Assembly (NCBI GenBank): GCA_003223215.1
Contig: QHYH01000094.1
Span: forward strand, 1 to 64,000
Reading direction: 5' to 3'
Origin: Acidobacteriota bacterium
GTDB taxonomy: Bacteria > Acidobacteriota > Terriglobia > Acidiferrales > UBA7541
DNA length: 64,000 nt
Shown here: positions 16,904-26,661 of the stretch, piece by piece
How positions within the stretch are numbered: the first letter of the stretch is position 1
Layout: each line of letters begins with the position of its first letter
Translations under genes and position numbers: made by a program
The notes under the pieces: model-generated
The model's database searches: none
What the model was told of the DNA's origin: nothing
The model's input: only the letters and a program-made list of their open reading frames with translations

Positions 16904-18874
16904 TCATTTCGTTGGCGTGAAACGGGCGAGCAAACCGCCGCCCCCTCGCAAACTGATATCGAGCGAATCGGTACGTCTCCGAATTGCGTTTTCCATTTCT
17001 ACAGCCGCATCATCCGTGGGATTGTCGCGAACTAGCACCATTTTGTAATCTCCCTCGCCGAGAAATGAAAGAGGCACGTGCAACGTCTTTGGCTGGGGTC
17101 CACCCATTATTGTCAGGAACCAGACGTTCCCTTTTCGTCGGGCGTAAGCCGCGAGTTCGCCGATCTCCGAGTCCGGCAAAACGATGGTCTCATCCCAGAT
17201 CGGAGGAACGCTCTTGATGACATCGACTGCGGAACTCTTCAGAATGGTTTCGGGATTGGCGGCAATCGTGAGCAAAGGGGCTGAAAAAATAGCGATGCTC
17301 GCAATCTGGTGCGCCACGGTAGTGTTGCGGCGGCGCTCGTTGAACATCATCGCCGTGTAATCCGCGGGCCCGGCAAGACAGCGTGTAAACGGCAGAGTGG
17401 TTTCGTGCCACGCACGGTCTTTCAGGGCGCTAGACTCCATGCCGCGAACCGCCTCGCGGACCATCTCGTTCGGCCAGGTGCGCGCGCGGCCAGTCGGTTT
17501 GTTCGCTCCGTGGAACACGACCATCACGTGGTATTCCGCCGCATTTTGAAGAAGCGCTTCGTAAAGGTCGATCACTTCTTTGGACTCATGATCGAAAAAA
17601 TCAATCTTCGCGCCGGCGACGCCCAAGTTATGGAGCATCTTGAAGAACTCTTCGCGTGCTTCCCGAGTACGAAGCTCTTTGCTATGTTTCCAAAACCAGA
17701 TGCTTACGCCTAGCTTGTGTGAGTAATCCACAACTTCTTTTTGCTGCTCGGTTGTCCATTTACTCCAAAATCCTTCGAGGATGTTGTGCTCGAATCCCAG
17801 TTCGGATGCCATGCGCGAAAATTCCTCCATGCCCTCGACGCCTTGCGGACCATCGTCGAGGTAGCGCCACACGGCGCGGCCGAGCCTGATCCATGCGGTG
17901 TGGATACCTTCCGGAAAGAGTTTTGGATCGGGAGGTGGGCAAAGGTTTGGCAAGATCGTGCTGTTCACGAGCGTGTTCAAATCCTTGCCGACCATCACTA
18001 CACGCCACGGCGTCGTTATCGTCCCCGTGATGGACGCGGGCTTGCCAAGACGTTTCGCCTCTTCTCTGCCGTAACGCAGCTCGAATGGCCAATTCAAGGG
18101 TTGACGATGGCCCAAACCAATCACCCAGCCGCCGTGACCATTCGCCTCCAATCCCATTCCGCTGTAATTCACCAAATTTGCCTCCGTAATCGACGCATAC
18201 CCGCTGGCCGCAGGCAACTTAAACGTGAGCGGCGGCCCGGCCCATTCCCCGGGCTCCACGTTGGCAATATCTTTTTTGACGTATTCGGTTTCGTAATGAC
18301 CGCCTGCCAACCCTCCATACCAGACGGTCGAACCACTAGGCATTACGAACGTCGAGTATTCGTCCGGGACGCGCGATGCGTTCTCTTCTACCGGGATTAC
18401 GTGGCGGAACGCGACGCCATCATCAAAGACGCGAATTTCCAAGGTGTAGTCGATGAAGCTCAAGTCATGCGTCAAAGAGATCTTCACGCCGTTGCATCGA
18501 TTGATGGCCATACTGTGCGCGCCGTACCAAGGATAGGTCTCGTTCACTTCGTAGCGCTCCACCTTGTTGAACACCACGCCGGAGGAAAGATCGTACCCAT
18601 CAAGTTTCATGACGATGCGCGAAGGCTCAATCACCGTCGTGTTGCCAAATACAACAGTAAACGTGAGGCGCTCCGCATTGGGCAGGACCGTGAACTTGAG
18701 CTTCCCGTCAGGGCTCGCGACCTGTACTTCCTCCATGTGGACCCGTTGCGACCTGCGGGTCTTGGCTGGCTGCGATTGCGCCTGCGACATCGTTGACGAA
18801 AAGCCTTCTGGAGCAAACCAGAGTGCTGTAACAACCGCCAGTACGCTGCGCAAAAGGATGTTGATACTTAACAC
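16904..18874 (-). CDS. Glycoside hydrolase family 97 enzyme
   Basis: 656 residues, GTG start behind GGGAGAG, with an N-terminal signal segment (LLRSVLAVVTALWFAPEGFSS). Three GH97 regions are seen: an N-terminal beta-sandwich (VQVASPDGKLKFTV, WYGAHSMAI), a TIM barrel (TAWIRLGRAVWRYLDDGPQG, GFWSKW, GAKIDFFDHE) and a C-terminal sheet domain. The family includes inverting alpha-glucosidases and retaining alpha-galactosidases. The Asp in the KIDFFD segment suggests the retaining class, but this is inference. It lies 48 bases behind the GH29 gene on the same strand and is probably co-transcribed with it. Confidence 0.88.
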   Translation of the reverse strand: MLSINILLRSVLAVVTALWFAPEGFSSTMSQAQSQPAKTRRSQRVHMEEVQVASPDGKLKFTVLPNAERLTFTVVFGNTTVIEPSRIVMKLDGYDLSSGVVFNKVERYEVNETYPWYGAHSMAINRCNGVKISLTHDLSFIDYTLEIRVFDDGVAFRHVIPVEENASRVPDEYSTFVMPSGSTVWYGGLAGGHYETEYVKKDIANVEPGEWAGPPLTFKLPAASGYASITEANLVNYSGMGLEANGHGGWVIGLGHRQPLNWPFELRYGREEAKRLGKPASITGTITTPWRVVMVGKDLNTLVNSTILPNLCPPPDPKLFPEGIHTAWIRLGRAVWRYLDDGPQGVEGMEEFSRMASELGFEHNILEGFWSKWTTEQQKEVVDYSHKLGVSIWFWKHSKELRTREAREEFFKMLHNLGVAGAKIDFFDHESKEVIDLYEALLQNAAEYHVMVVFHGANKPTGRARTWPNEMVREAVRGMESSALKDRAWHETTLPFTRCLAGPADYTAMMFNERRRNTTVAHQIASIAIFSAPLLTIAANPETILKSSAVDVIKSVPPIWDETIVLPDSEIGELAAYARRKGNVWFLTIMGGPQPKTLHVPLSFLGEGDYKMVLVRDNPTDDAAVEMENAIRRRTDSLDISLRGGGGLLARFTPTK

Positions 18875-18922
18875 GTAGCGGCACTCTCCCTTTAATGGCT
18901 TGCGGCTCTTTGTTGCTGCCCT

Positions 18923-20281
18923 TCAGACACCGTCGCGAGGCTTTTCTTCACGGACAAAAATATTGTCTTGAGTAGGTTCGGCGTCGCATTCCAGAGCAAG
19001 GGTCGTCACCGGGTGGTCCGGCGCCTCTTCTGGCAAGCTGGTGAGACGAACGCGGTAGGGATCCTGCTGGAAATCTATCTTCTTGCCCGATGCGAGGAAC
19101 CGCGCGGACTTCACTCTCGTTTGCAACCCTGCTATCGCGACGTAATTGCCGGGCCAGAAGTGCACGTGCATGAAAAGCGTGTTGCCCTTGCGCGTGAAGC
19201 TCGCGTAGTTCGAGCGGCGGGGCTGACAGGGATCGGATCCGTAGATCGCTTCCCCGTTGCGGCGCAGCCATTGCCCGACTTCCGTCAGCACCCTGACGGA
19301 ATCTTCCGGGACGCTGCCGTCGGCACGTGGGCCGATATTGAGCAGATAATTTCCCGTGTCCCGCGAACAAGCAATCAAATTTTGAATCACCCTCCTGGGG
19401 CTCTTCCAATCATCATCCGCGCGCTGGTACCCCCAACTGTCGTTCAGCGTCATGCAGGACTCCCAAGCGCGGCCTTCCGTATCCGCCTTAATCTGTTGCT
19501 CGGGCGTCGAGAAATCGCCCGGAAGCTTGTTGCGGTTGCTGACGATAATGTCCGGCTGAAGCTCGAACACCATTTTGTTCATGCGTTCGGATTCCCAGCC
19601 CGCGGCGTCGAGCGGCCATGCAACGTCGTACCAGAGCACGTCGATCTTTCCATAATTGGTCATCAACTCTCGGACGTGCCTATGAATATAATCGACGAAG
19701 CGTTTGCGCGCGGCCTCATCCTTTGCGCAGCGCGCGCCGTCGGGATGGTGCCAGTCCATCAGCGAATAATAAAAACCGACGCGCAAGCCTTCGCTGCGAG
19801 CAGCATCCACATATTCGCGGACGAGATCGCGGCCCGGTCCTTGCTTTGGCGAGCAATAATCCGTGGTTTTGGTATCGAAGTGGCAGAAGCCTTCATGGTG
19901 CTTGGTGGTCATGACCATATAGCGCATGCCGGTTTCCTTTGCGAGCTTGGCCCAATCCCGCGCGGGGAACGGCTTCGGCTTGAATTGCTTTGCCAGAGGC
20001 GCATATTCGGAAACTGGGATTCCCTCGTTCTCCATGACCCACTCGTGCCGGCCAAGCACGCTGTAAAGCCCCCAATGAATGAACATGCCGAAGCGCGCCT
20101 CGTGCCACCACTTCATCCGGCGTACGCGATCCGTCTGGTCGGCCGACGGGGCCGTAACGGCTTGCGCCGGTGTGAACGGTTGTCCAAAAGCGAACGCAGA
20201 ATTCACCGGGAGCGTTGCCGCAGCCAGGGCAGAGCCGGTTCCGATCATCCAATCTCGTCGCGACGTCCGATTGGTTGCCAT
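18923..20281 (-). CDS. Alpha-L-fucosidase (GH29), Tat-exported
   Basis: 452 residues. The twin-arginine signal TSRRDWMIGTGSALAAATL is followed by the GH29 barrel: WWHEARFGMFIHWGLYSV, MVMTTKHHEGFCHFDT, GFYYSLMDWHHPD and IDVLWYDVAWP, where Asp219 is in the position of the catalytic nucleophile. A GPRADGSVPEDS segment typical of the family follows. It removes terminal alpha-fucose from glycans in the periplasm. The start has GAAGGA 7 bases upstream. The gene lies between the TonB-dependent receptor and GH97 genes, all on the minus strand. Confidence 0.92.
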   Translation of the reverse strand: MATNRTSRRDWMIGTGSALAAATLPVNSAFAFGQPFTPAQAVTAPSADQTDRVRRMKWWHEARFGMFIHWGLYSVLGRHEWVMENEGIPVSEYAPLAKQFKPKPFPARDWAKLAKETGMRYMVMTTKHHEGFCHFDTKTTDYCSPKQGPGRDLVREYVDAARSEGLRVGFYYSLMDWHHPDGARCAKDEAARKRFVDYIHRHVRELMTNYGKIDVLWYDVAWPLDAAGWESERMNKMVFELQPDIIVSNRNKLPGDFSTPEQQIKADTEGRAWESCMTLNDSWGYQRADDDWKSPRRVIQNLIACSRDTGNYLLNIGPRADGSVPEDSVRVLTEVGQWLRRNGEAIYGSDPCQPRRSNYASFTRKGNTLFMHVHFWPGNYVAIAGLQTRVKSARFLASGKKIDFQQDPYRVRLTSLPEEAPDHPVTTLALECDAEPTQDNIFVREEKPRDGV

Positions 20282-20393
20282 CGTTTTTCCTTCTCCTGTG
20301 AACAGCCACCCTTCTATCAGCCCAGCGCGGCGATGGGCGTGAGCACCGCCGCGCGTTTAAGAAAAGAACGGACTTTTGCGTGCAAAATTGATA

Positions 20394-23300
20394 TCAGAAA
20401 ACGAATCTCAGCCCAAACTGAAGCTCTCTTGGCGTAGTGCCTTGCGCAAGGCTGGTTATGACGCCGGCGCTTCTGTTGGTGATATTAAGCTGAGAAGGCA
20501 CCTCCATGTTTTGGATATTGAAAACATTAAAAGCCTCAAAGGCCATCTGCAGTCTCATGCCCTCTCTGGGGAGAGGAATGTTCTTGATCATGGAAAAGTC
20601 CATGTTGAACACGGACGAGCCACGGTAAGTAGTGCGCCCCAGATTGCCGAACGAGTTGATCGGAGTCGTGAAGGCACAGGGGTTGAACCAAGTTAGGGAA
20701 TTATGGACGGCGTCCGCAGCACGCCCGCCTTGGGAAGACGTCAACTGACACTTGGGATCGGGGTTTGCGGGAACCGGACCCGCTTGGAAGGGATCGGCAA
20801 TGATGTTGGGCCGACCGTAACCACTGGCGGCCGATGCGGAAATCCCGCCGCTTCCGGAAATATTCGCGATGTCGCCGCTGACGTTCAAGGTGTAGGGCTG
20901 TCCAGACCGGGCCTGGAAGAGAGGATTGGCCTGCCAGTCTCCGAGAATCCAGGAAAGTGGCCCACTCCGCAACCACTTCTTCTCATGGCCGAAAGGAAGC
21001 TCGTAAACAGAGGCCAGGGAAAGAAAGTGGGTGATATCGAAAGCGGAGACACCTTGGTTCGATTTCAGGTCGAAGTAATTCTGAACAACTGCACCTCCTC
21101 CCGGGCCGTTCTCGACACCAAAGTAGCCGCTGCTCACGTCAATGGACTTGCTCCATGTATAGGACAACAGAAAGAACAAACCGTTCGAGACCCGATGGTG
21201 CAAACTTGTTTCAAGAGCGTTGTAGCGAGAGTATCCGATGCTCTGTTCATAGTTTATGTTTGCACTTACCCAGGGCATTGGCCTGAGAGCGTCGATGGCG
21301 TCAGCCGGCGTTCCTGTAGGAAATGCCTGGGGCGCCGTATTTGGTTTGCCTTTATAGTCGAGCCTCCCGTTGTTGCTGCCCGCATACGCGATGGAGAAAA
21401 GCGTCTCCGGAGTGATTTCCCTCTGGACCTGGATATGCCATTGGTGTGAACGGGCGTCCTTGAAGTGGGGATCAAGGGGAAAATTGCCGACGGTCCAGGG
21501 AGACGCTCCCGGAAGAGAGACCAGGGTGTTTGCTTGCGCCTGGGTCACAAGCTGCTTCGTGCCTCCCGAGAAGTCTGCAGGTGCATTCAGGTCAAAGGCG
21601 GGAATCGCCGTTGAGTCCGGCCATACCGCGGCTTCCAAGCCGTTCTGCGCATACTGGCTTCTTGCAGGGAGGGAATCCCAGTAGAGGCCGTATCCGCCGC
21701 GCAAGACCGTTTTTCGATTGAATTGCCAGGCCACACCAACGCGTGGGCCCCAATTGTCGCGCACGGGAGGAAAGGCAAAGGCCGGGCCGCCAGCAAGGAC
21801 GACATCACTGAAATGAAGATCCTGGCGGAAGTCACAGGGAATGCGGTTGGGCGCAGGAGGATAGTTGGTAGTGTTGCAAGTAGAGCCTGTTCCCGGAGCA
21901 TAGATAGGTGGGCCATCGGGAATACAAGGCGCCACTTGTGCCGCGCTGCAGAGCGGAGGCATTGTTGCGGCACCGATGATCCATTTTTGGTTGAATAGAT
22001 CGAGTGCGTTCCACAGCCGGCCATCGGTCGTCTGGGGTTGCGTGAGGGCATCCAGCCGCAGGCCCAGCGTTAAGGTCAATCTGGAAGCGAGCTTCCATTC
22101 ATCCTGCCCGTAGATAGCCCAAGACGCATAGTTGAATTCGACCGGCCCGCCATGGACAACCGGCAGCTGACCCTGATAATTGCTCGGGAAGCCAAGCAAG
22201 GCAGATGCAAGATCCAGTCCCGTATTATTGACAGCCTTCGGATTGAATTCCTGGGTTTGCCCCGCAGCAAAAGTCATTTGTTGGAATGTGTTTTTCTGGC
22301 CTCTGCTGGCCTGGACGTACTGGAAGCCTACTTTGAGATTGTGGTTGCCCTTGATCCAGCTTAAGTTGGGAGTGATGCTCCAAGTAGGGTTTTCGCGAGG
22401 GGCAGGCCCACGAATTCCAAAGTTACCATGGTCGTCGCGATCATCTCCCGCGTGCCAATTGGACATTGCAACCAACATGCCTTGGTATTGGTCGATGTTC
22501 AGGAGACCAGCGTCCTTCATAGGCTGAAGCCCGCGGGGATCCTTATTAGACTGACCGGAATCGACGCTCGGCCTTCCCGCGTACCCAGCCCGGACATCGA
22601 GGAAAAGTCTAGGGCTGAAAGTATGTACCCAACCCCCGCCATAGTTTCGGCCACGCCCGGTCCCGTCCGTGAAACCTAGTTCACCAATTGGCGTATAGGA
22701 ATAGACGTTTTGCTGTGTATAGCGGAGAAAAAAACTGTCTCTGTTGCTAAGATGATGGTCAATCCGTAGCTGAAAAGAGTTGGAGTTATTGCGATCCGGG
22801 CGCGTCTGAATGAAATTGTGCGTAGGGTCCGCCGGGTTCGCATAATTCGGAGCAGCCGAATAGGTTTTGAAGAAGGCTTGCATAGCCGGATTGATGAGGA
22901 CGGAAGGGATTATATTGCACGCTACTACACCGGCCGTCCCGACGGTTCCGGGTTGCGTTCCGTCCGAAGCAGGAGCGATCGGGGCCCCCGCAGCATCGCA
23001 TTTGAAAGGATCCCGAATGCCTGTCGTGCCGCTGGCGTCAATGGCGTGAGGCGTCGCTGTTGTGGAGTAAGGGTTGTAGATCTGATGGACAGTGGTGAAC
23101 AAGCTAGTGCTCGTGTCGGTGAAATCTCCGTCCAGCTCAGCAGGCGTTGGAACATAATTACGTCCGTGACTGGGCTGGCTGTAGCGCCAACCGTCGTAGC
23201 CGCCATAAAAGAAGGTTCTATTTTTGAAAACCGGACCACCAAAGGATCCTCCGAACTGATTTTGCCGGAAGGCGAGCGGCGCTGAGGGAGCGCGCGTGAG

Positions 23301-24152
23301 CGGGTCAAAATCGTTCAACGAGTCGCGGGCATCAAAGGCATCATTGCGCACGTACTCAAAGAGCGAGCCGTGGAAGGCATTGGTCCCGGACTTAGAGACC
23401 ATATCCACCACGCCTCCAGTGGCCCCGCCGTACTCCGCCTTGGAATCCTGTCCGACGACCTTGAATTCCTGGACCAAGTCAAGGTTTGGAACGACGACGT
23501 ACGTTGGCCCGCGAATGTTGGTGTTGATGATGCCGTCGTAAAAGTACAGCTTGGAGCGATTTTGCTGCCCGTGGATGGAGGGGTCAGCAAAGCCGGAATT
23601 GGGGATTCCAACATTCCCCTCTACTCCGCCAATGCTCTTATTCTGAGACGTAGAAACCGGCGTGACACCAGGAGTGAGAGTCAGCAACTGCGTGAAATTC
23701 CTGCCATTCAAAGGGATGTCGGTAATCGCTTTTTCAGTGATCACCGTCCCGAGTTCGCTGGAAGATCTTTCAAGGATCGCTGCTTCGGCATTGACTGTAA
23801 CGGTTTCCGTCATTGAACCGAGCTCGAGTCTTACTGTCTGCGTGACGGTCTGATTGACACCTACCGTGAACGGAGAGACTCGAGTTGATTTGAATCCCGA
23901 TGACTCTGCCCCGAGGACATACTGACCGGGCTTCACGTTGATGAAGACAAAATGCCCGTCGGAATTCGTGGTAGCTCGATCCACAATTCCAGTCGCTTGG
24001 TTTGTGAGCGTGACGGTGGCCCCTGCCACAATAGCCTCTGAACTATCTGCTACTGTCCCGTTCACCTCGCCGACTGCAGTTTGTGCATGAACTGCGGCCG
24101 AGGCTAAGAAGAAGGACCCGAGAATCATTCCAGCCAACTTCACCACTCGCAT
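20394..24152 (-). CDS. TonB-dependent receptor, Oar-like, with carboxypeptidase-regulatory domain
   Basis: 1252 residues from ATG 24152, chosen because AGGGGG precedes it and the signal peptide VVKLAGMILGSFFLASAAVHAQ starts there; the frame is open further upstream. The order is signal peptide, carboxypeptidase-regulatory-like domain (VNGTVADSSEAIVAGATVTL, GHFVFINVKPGQY), plug domain (DIPLNGRNFTQLLTLTPGV, VVDMVSKSGTNAFHGSLFEY) and a long beta-barrel ending in an aromatic residue (LQFGLRFVF). It is the outer-membrane importer class that fills the SusC role in Acidobacteria. Its place at the head of the GH29-GH97 genes and opposite an IclR regulator suggests import of the released oligosaccharides. 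Confidence 0.9.
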   Translation of the reverse strand: MRVVKLAGMILGSFFLASAAVHAQTAVGEVNGTVADSSEAIVAGATVTLTNQATGIVDRATTNSDGHFVFINVKPGQYVLGAESSGFKSTRVSPFTVGVNQTVTQTVRLELGSMTETVTVNAEAAILERSSSELGTVITEKAITDIPLNGRNFTQLLTLTPGVTPVSTSQNKSIGGVEGNVGIPNSGFADPSIHGQQNRSKLYFYDGIINTNIRGPTYVVVPNLDLVQEFKVVGQDSKAEYGGATGGVVDMVSKSGTNAFHGSLFEYVRNDAFDARDSLNDFDPLTRAPSAPLAFRQNQFGGSFGGPVFKNRTFFYGGYDGWRYSQPSHGRNYVPTPAELDGDFTDTSTSLFTTVHQIYNPYSTTATPHAIDASGTTGIRDPFKCDAAGAPIAPASDGTQPGTVGTAGVVACNIIPSVLINPAMQAFFKTYSAAPNYANPADPTHNFIQTRPDRNNSNSFQLRIDHHLSNRDSFFLRYTQQNVYSYTPIGELGFTDGTGRGRNYGGGWVHTFSPRLFLDVRAGYAGRPSVDSGQSNKDPRGLQPMKDAGLLNIDQYQGMLVAMSNWHAGDDRDDHGNFGIRGPAPRENPTWSITPNLSWIKGNHNLKVGFQYVQASRGQKNTFQQMTFAAGQTQEFNPKAVNNTGLDLASALLGFPSNYQGQLPVVHGGPVEFNYASWAIYGQDEWKLASRLTLTLGLRLDALTQPQTTDGRLWNALDLFNQKWIIGAATMPPLCSAAQVAPCIPDGPPIYAPGTGSTCNTTNYPPAPNRIPCDFRQDLHFSDVVLAGGPAFAFPPVRDNWGPRVGVAWQFNRKTVLRGGYGLYWDSLPARSQYAQNGLEAAVWPDSTAIPAFDLNAPADFSGGTKQLVTQAQANTLVSLPGASPWTVGNFPLDPHFKDARSHQWHIQVQREITPETLFSIAYAGSNNGRLDYKGKPNTAPQAFPTGTPADAIDALRPMPWVSANINYEQSIGYSRYNALETSLHHRVSNGLFFLLSYTWSKSIDVSSGYFGVENGPGGGAVVQNYFDLKSNQGVSAFDITHFLSLASVYELPFGHEKKWLRSGPLSWILGDWQANPLFQARSGQPYTLNVSGDIANISGSGGISASAASGYGRPNIIADPFQAGPVPANPDPKCQLTSSQGGRAADAVHNSLTWFNPCAFTTPINSFGNLGRTTYRGSSVFNMDFSMIKNIPLPREGMRLQMAFEAFNVFNIQNMEVPSQLNITNRSAGVITSLAQGTTPRELQFGLRFVF

Positions 24153-24283
24153 AGCCACCCCCTGCTTGAATCTCGATTCGGTCGATCGTCGATGGGACTC
24201 CCGCTTCCGGCGATACACCCCCTGAGAACCGTTGCGCCGCGAAACTAGGAACGGGTGGCTTTGTAGCAGGCCGCCCGTGTAAA

Positions 24284-24317
24284 TTCAATATTAAAAATCT
24301 GAATTTTAAATATTGAA
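24284..24317. promoter_or_regulatory. AT-rich dyad between receptor and IclR gene, likely operator
   Basis: TTCAATATT (from 24284) and AATATTGAA (ending 24317) are the outer arms of an inverted repeat whose inner AAAA/TTTT parts also pair, with one unpaired base. It stands between two divergent genes in otherwise GC-richer DNA. IclR proteins bind short palindromes in such positions, so it is a good candidate site for the adjacent regulator. Confidence 0.5.
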
Positions 24318-24396
24318 AAACTGAACATTTCTTCATGTAAAATGCCGCCACCATATTCTGAACGTTCCCTTTGAGTGGAAGGAGTGGCTCTCACCG

Positions 24397-25176
24397 ATGA
24401 TCAGGGCACGCGAGTCCAAATCGGCGCCAGTCGGCGTGGTGGCGAAGGTATTGCGGATTTTAGAGGCTCTCGACGCTTCTCCCGCCGGCCTGCAACTCCG
24501 CGAGATCGCCGAGCAGACCAGCGTAAACAAGAGCACGGCGTACCGATTCGTGGCTCATTTGGAAAACGAGGGCTATCTGCTGCGCGACGAAACTGGTGCC
24601 TACGTCGTCGCGCCCAAACTAACCAGGCTCGGCGCAGGAATTGCCTATCATGCGACCCTGCGCAAGATTAGCCGGCCTGTGGCCGTAGCCCTCTCCAACG
24701 AAACTAAGGAAACGGTGAACCTCGGCGTTTTGGATGGACACGAGTTGCTTTACCTCGAGGTTATCGAAAGCCATCATTCTTTTCGCATGGCTTCCCAACC
24801 GGGAATGCATCGGCCTCTAAACTGCACTGCCCTGGGCAAAGCTCTGCTCGCGTTTCTTCCCAACGATCAGCGCGAGGAGTTATTGCCTATGCTTACTTTT
24901 GAGCGTGCCACGCCCCGAACCATTCCGAACCTTCCGAGATTCCGGAAAGAGCTCGCTCGCGTCCTGCAACAGGGCTATGCCATCGACGATCAAGAAACGG
25001 ATATGGGCGCGCGCTGCGTCGCCGCCCCGATTCTGGACGAGAGTGGAAGTGTCACCGCCGCGATCAGCGTTTCCGGACCTGTGACGAGGATTGGCCGCGA
25101 TCGCATTCAGGCATATGCCATAGCAATCAAGAGGGCCGCGCGCGCCATCTCCGCGCATTTGGGGCATTCGAGTTGA
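24397..25176 (+). CDS. IclR-family transcriptional regulator
   Basis: 259 residues. N-terminal winged helix-turn-helix at about 15-75 (KVLRILEALDASPAGLQLREIAEQT, NKSTAYRFVAHLENEGYL) and the IclR effector-binding domain behind it (ETVNLGVLDGHELLYLEVIES, LNCTALGKALLAFLP, GYAIDDQETDMGARCVAAPI). Members respond to small carbon compounds. It is divergent from the receptor gene with a dyad in between, so it most likely controls the glycan island and perhaps itself. Confidence 0.9.
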   Translation: MIRARESKSAPVGVVAKVLRILEALDASPAGLQLREIAEQTSVNKSTAYRFVAHLENEGYLLRDETGAYVVAPKLTRLGAGIAYHATLRKISRPVAVALSNETKETVNLGVLDGHELLYLEVIESHHSFRMASQPGMHRPLNCTALGKALLAFLPNDQREELLPMLTFERATPRTIPNLPRFRKELARVLQQGYAIDDQETDMGARCVAAPILDESGSVTAAISVSGPVTRIGRDRIQAYAIAIKRAARAISAHLGHSS

Positions 25177-25435
25177 GTCGTGCAACGCTTTTGGACTCTG
25201 CGCTTGGTTCGTCAGCACGCCCCCCAGCTCAGCGGTAGTGCGACGGATCGGCTATTCGTGCAATCGGCTGCGTTCCGAAATCGCGCGAAATATTTCCTTC
25301 TCGCGCGCCCTCATCCGGAACGTCCGCTCGGCGCTGGCAGATTTTGGCTGCCGAGCGCTTCGACTACCTCGTCAACAATGCCGTGTGGTTGGCGAATTGT
25401 TGTTTCGCTTCGGTGTAACACAATGTGACATTGCG

Positions 25436-25638
25436 TTGAACCTTGACACCGTACCAATTCGCCAGGGACACGGAAATTTCTTCTACGTGGTCAAGGTTCA
25501 AGACAAGGTGTACAGCTTTCCGATTCCGATTGAGGATGCGAAAGGCACAACTCTGGTCGCAGGTTCAAGGCGATCACTTTGATGCGTTGGATTCGCAAAG
25601 CGATTGACGATAGGACATTTCAATTGGTGAAGCCATGA
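25436..25638 (+). pseudogene. Remnant of a small conserved gene, frameshifted
   Basis: One frame reads FFYVVKVQDKVYSFPIPIED then GTTLVAG; after a shift near 25562 the next frame reads FKAITLMRWIRKAIDD with a stop at 25636-25638. The two pieces look like successive parts of a small acidobacterial protein type of about 110 residues that I cannot name. The 5' part is not recognisable. Confidence 0.4.
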
Positions 25639-25700
25639 GAATGGGAGAGAAACAATCCACTTGGACGATTAACGCTTACCAGACAAGTGCCCCTAGTTGC

Positions 25701-25741
25701 AAAAAAGGCGGGACGGCCCCGGCTACCCGGCGCGTCCCGCC
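25701..25741 (-). terminator. Rho-independent terminator for the gene at 25770-26237
   Basis: GGCGGGACG (25707-25715) pairs with CGTCCCGCC (25733-25741). On the minus strand the stem is followed by six T (25706-25701). It lies about 30 bases after the stop codon of the minus-strand gene. Confidence 0.8.
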
Positions 25742-25769
25742 CGTACATCAATTTGAATTGCCGCTCGAA

Positions 25770-26237
25770 TCAGGCTTTGGCCGCTGAGGCTGCCTGACCG
25801 CGCATCTGTTGCATGAATTGCCGCATCGCGGTGATATGACCCGGGTTGCGGTGTTCCGACCACGCCTCATAGCGCTTCGCCGCCTCTTCGAGGTGCGCAA
25901 GGATCTGCTTGTTGACAAAACGCTCGCGAAACGTCGGAACGACGGGTTTAAGTGCCTCCCACACTCCGAAGAACTCGCCGCTGGTCTCAAAGAAGAGATC
26001 CTCGTGAAGTAGTCCGTAGTTGAGCAACGCGCAGGCTTGCTCCCAGTAGCCGATCACCATTCCTACGTACGCTCCGGTTTCGCTTCCCATCGGCGCGATC
26101 CGCATAGCGTCGTCGATATTATTCACGATGTAGTTTTTACCGAACCAGTCACGTGCCTGGCGTAATTTGGCTTCCCTCCGCTGGTCGTAGACTTGAAGGT
26201 GAAGTTGCGCTTGTTCATGCGTCGGTTTTGATCCCAT
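25770..26237 (-). CDS. Hypothetical protein
   Basis: 155 residues from ATG 26237, which follows AGAAAG; the open frame reaches 26297 without better support. The protein is soluble, without signal peptide, and rich in aromatic and charged residues: EAKLRQARDWFGKNYIVNNIDDAMRI, YVGMVIGYWEQACALLNYGL, LFFETSGEFFGVWEALKP, and a C-terminal tail QFMQQMRGQAASAAKA. I do not recognise the family. It has its own terminator and no operon partner. Confidence 0.7.
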   Translation of the reverse strand: MGSKPTHEQAQLHLQVYDQRREAKLRQARDWFGKNYIVNNIDDAMRIAPMGSETGAYVGMVIGYWEQACALLNYGLLHEDLFFETSGEFFGVWEALKPVVPTFRERFVNKQILAHLEEAAKRYEAWSEHRNPGHITAMRQFMQQMRGQAASAAKA

Positions 26238-26661
26238 GGTGCTTTCTCCGTTTCCTTGGATTGACTTTCCTGAACCGCGGGGCCGAACCCTCCACATCTT
26301 ATCGTCGTTTAACGCAAATCAGAAACGACAATTTGGTTTCCCTGAACAATCCAATTTTTTGGAGGTTACCAAAGCGCACGTTGCCCGAACTCCGGTTTGC
26401 CCCTCCTCAATAGTTATGATTTGTCTTCTCTTAGGAAGCGCGACAGCGGAACTGTGAAAAGCCATACTTAACATGCCTGGTAACAGCGTACACGCACAAG
26501 TGGAATCGAGCTCGAAAGATGGACGGGCACTTTTCCGATTTCCCCACGAATCGAGATCTGACCACATACCCGAGCGGATTCAGGCAGGCAAAGAAGCAGT
26601 TAGAACCTTTTGCTCAATTCCGTTCTCAAGGAACCAGAGTATCTCAGGCGGAACTTGCTCG
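26238..26661. other. Gene-free stretch
   Basis: Upstream region of the hypothetical gene and downstream region of the VWFA gene. No gene or clear signal was found. Confidence 0.5.
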
